A stretch of DNA of 12,566 nucleotides from Chloromonas sp. AAM2 (Eukaryota > Chlorophyta > Chlorophyceae > Chlamydomonadales > Chlamydomonadaceae), in assembly GCA_004335635.1 (NCBI GenBank), contig QAXH01003787.1, positions 1 to 12,566 of the forward strand, given 5' to 3'. Every line of letters begins with the position of its first letter. The first letter of the stretch is position 1. A model generated the notes under the pieces. The model was not told the DNA's origin. It ran no database searches and worked only from the letters and a program-made list of their open reading frames with translations. Shown here piece after piece: positions 12,501 through 12,566 of this stretch. The position numbers were made by a program, and so were the translations under genes.

Positions 12501-12566
12501 TTACGGTATGTACGGCAGTGCCAGCCTCTTATGGGGCATCAGCAACAAGGCGCGGCAAAGCGGAGT
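9430..12566 (+). CDS. Gene B: second SOS1/NHE-type Na+/H+ antiporter, 3' part outside window
   Basis: A tandem paralogue of gene A and the same kind of plasma- or inner-membrane Na+/H+ exchanger. Firm exons are 10869-11032, 11180-11363, 11543-11658, 11776-11870, 12142-12238 and 12463-12566 (cut by the window edge). Tentative upstream exons are 9430-9520, 9643-9828 and 9974-10013. The start at 9430 is proposed because ATG sits in AAAATGGC, a good eukaryotic context, and the frame opens a chain of exons in phase. At least one exon between 10014 and 10868 is missing, because the phases of 10013 and 10869 do not agree. Ion-path motifs are present: FLPPFLLFGS, STDGVAV (usually TDPVAV) and EGEALFNDAS with the Asn-Asp pair of CPA1 exchangers. 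One intron uses a GC donor. Confidence 0.8.
9643..9828 (+). CDS. Gene B exon 2 (N-terminal membrane helix, tentative)
   Basis: After GGTAGCAG, two bases complete a codon and 61 codons follow, ending in phase 1 at GTGAGA. A polar part with QREWVCPFRPLERIAARS is followed by CLMSVVFLAGLAIVVMALIS, an evident membrane helix. This suits the first helix of the exchanger, where SOS1 has VDAVLFVGMSLVLGIASR. Homology is too weak to be sure. Confidence 0.45.
9974..10013 (+). CDS. Gene B exon 3 (40-base microexon, tentative)
   Basis: The acceptor ACTTTTGCAG and donor GTAAGG are both good. Two bases complete GTG, then KLPVRVLRAWNR, ending in phase 2. A basic segment after the first helix is expected (SOS1 has SRHLLRGTR before VPYT). 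Confidence 0.4.
10014..10868 (+). other. Intron region of gene B with at least one unseen exon
   Basis: Exon 3 ends with two bases of a codon and the next firm exon starts with two, so they cannot join directly. An exon of length 3n+2 carrying the second helix should lie here, but I cannot choose one with confidence. The stretch has several CGTCA cores (10082, 10096, 10183, 10454, 10471) and an in-frame copy of the next exon's start at 10742. Confidence 0.5.
10869..11032 (+). CDS. Gene B exon (membrane helix with VFLPPFLLFGS)
   Basis: It starts after GCTTACGCAG with two bases, then 54 codons, and ends in phase 0 at GTGAGC. GLVQILVHHFNLGHFSNAVN leads to MKPAEMFTFVFLPPFLLFGS and VYADIYTMRK. 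SOS1 has LLLAVFLPALLFESSFSMEV at the same place; the FLP..LLF pattern is typical of CPA1 exchangers. The frame is open upstream to 10703, but that part lacks homology. Confidence 0.88.
11033..11179 (+). other. Gene B intron that is in frame and stop-free
   Basis: This 147-base intron (GTGAGC...GTTGCAG) is exactly 49 codons and contains no stop in the reading frame of the exons on either side. Retention would insert 49 residues between two membrane helices instead of breaking the protein. Confidence 0.75.
11180..11363 (+). CDS. Gene B exon (two membrane helices, STDGVAV motif)
   Basis: It is phase 0 after GTGTTGCAG, 61 codons plus one base, ending at a GC donor (GCAAGT). The first helix reads MASVVVVATCLLLVPF. 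The second part, AIYVALFSAAISSTDGVAVT, carries the ion-path Asp of the TDP motif. Most relatives have ATDPVAV or SSDPVAV; here Pro is replaced by Gly. The next exon joins in phase only if the GC donor is used. Confidence 0.9.
11364..11542 (+). other. GC-AG intron of gene B
   Basis: The donor TCAG/GCAAGT matches the donor consensus except for C at position 2, the usual form of minor GC-AG introns. The acceptor is CTTACTGCAG. The join completes a GCT codon and reads ESAGVPHRLNVLLEGE, which fits the family. Confidence 0.85.
11543..11658 (+). CDS. Gene B exon (GEALFND ion-binding motif)
   Basis: It has two leading bases, 38 codons and ends in phase 0 at GTGTGA. GVPHRLNVLLEGEALFNDAS then SVTLFEIFKELVL corresponds to SOS1 KKLSTIIEGESLMNDGTAIV. 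The Asn-Asp pair is the signature of the CPA1 cation site and the upstream Glu is also conserved. Confidence 0.93.
11776..11870 (+). CDS. Gene B exon (membrane helix), first shared with gene A
   Basis: It is phase 0 after TTTGCCCAG, ends in phase 2 at GTGGGT. PLDHEVGVIIGTIIKAAVVG runs into AAVGIAMGILT. Its last 41 bases are identical to bases 1-41 of the window. It shows what the cut-off start of gene A exon 1 should look like. Confidence 0.93.
12142..12238 (+). CDS. Gene B exon matching gene A exon 2
   Basis: It has the same splice sites and phase as 313-409. The loop reads WLFAWFQHRKLPPVLEV instead of the HHEL form, and the helix GFTVGASYLTFYIAQ is unchanged. Five bases differ in 97. Confidence 0.9.
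12463..12566 (+). CDS. Gene B exon matching gene A exon 3 (cut by window edge)
   Basis: It is phase 0 after GCATTCAG. It encodes IWCEASGSVAVVAYGMYGSA and the start of the linker up to RQSG. It is identical to gene A over 102 of 103 bases, with A to G at the second last base of the window turning Ile into Val. The remainder lies outside. Confidence 0.92.
   Translation, partial: MWCEASGSVAVVAYGMYGSASLLWGISNKARQSG

Larger units (their letters stand above)
11830..12566 (+). repeat. Right copy of the tandem gene repeat
   Basis: It is in direct orientation relative to 1-741, offset 11829 before and 11825 after the 4-base gap. This is the evidence that gene A and gene B are tandem duplicates. Confidence 0.97.

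Noticed and set aside
1..12566. tRNA, rRNA, CRISPR array or intact transposon
   Set aside because: No cloverleaf, rRNA core, regularly spaced repeats or transposase and terminal-repeat pair was seen on either strand by eye.

Overview
The window looks like nuclear DNA of an intron-rich eukaryote, most likely a chlorophyte green alga. The coding sequence is split into many short exons with GT...AG introns that often end in TGCAG, base composition is intermediate, simple repeats are common, and the encoded protein belongs to the SOS1/NHE type of Na+/H+ antiporter. Nothing bacterial (operons, Shine-Dalgarno sites) is visible. The species cannot be told from the sequence alone.

Two plus-strand copies of one antiporter gene lie head to tail. 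Gene A enters the window in the middle of an exon at base 1 and can be followed through about 19 exons to a stop at 8360-8362. It supplies the later membrane helices (including the GLRG-containing one) and a long cytosolic tail that aligns by eye with the helical tail of plant SOS1. Gene B appears to begin near 9430 with tentative N-terminal exons. From 10869 it has clear exons for the earlier membrane helices (VFLP, STDGVAV and GEALFND motifs), and it leaves the window at 12566. Bases 1-741 and 11830-12566 are near-identical, exons and introns alike, so the repeat period is about 11.8 kb. The two partial genes together show almost the whole layout of one antiporter.

Region by region: 1-3559 holds the gene A membrane domain and the start of its tail. 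3560-5121 is a large intron with an unidentified antisense two-exon reading frame and diverged repeats. 5122-8362 is a linker of small exons followed by the conserved tail. 8363-9429 is intergenic with no recognised gene. 9430-10013 holds tentative 5' exons of gene B, and 10014-10868 probably hides at least one more exon. 10869-12566 is the gene B transporter core.

The points most worth a second look are: a gene A intron that starts AT instead of GT, with a stop codon directly behind it; an exon that differs more between the two copies than the introns around it; the antisense coding-like pair inside an intron; a GC-AG intron in gene B; and the end of gene A before the place where plant SOS1 has its cyclic-nucleotide-binding-like region. 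Exon joins come from splice motifs, reading phase and remembered family motifs; no transcript or database search was available.
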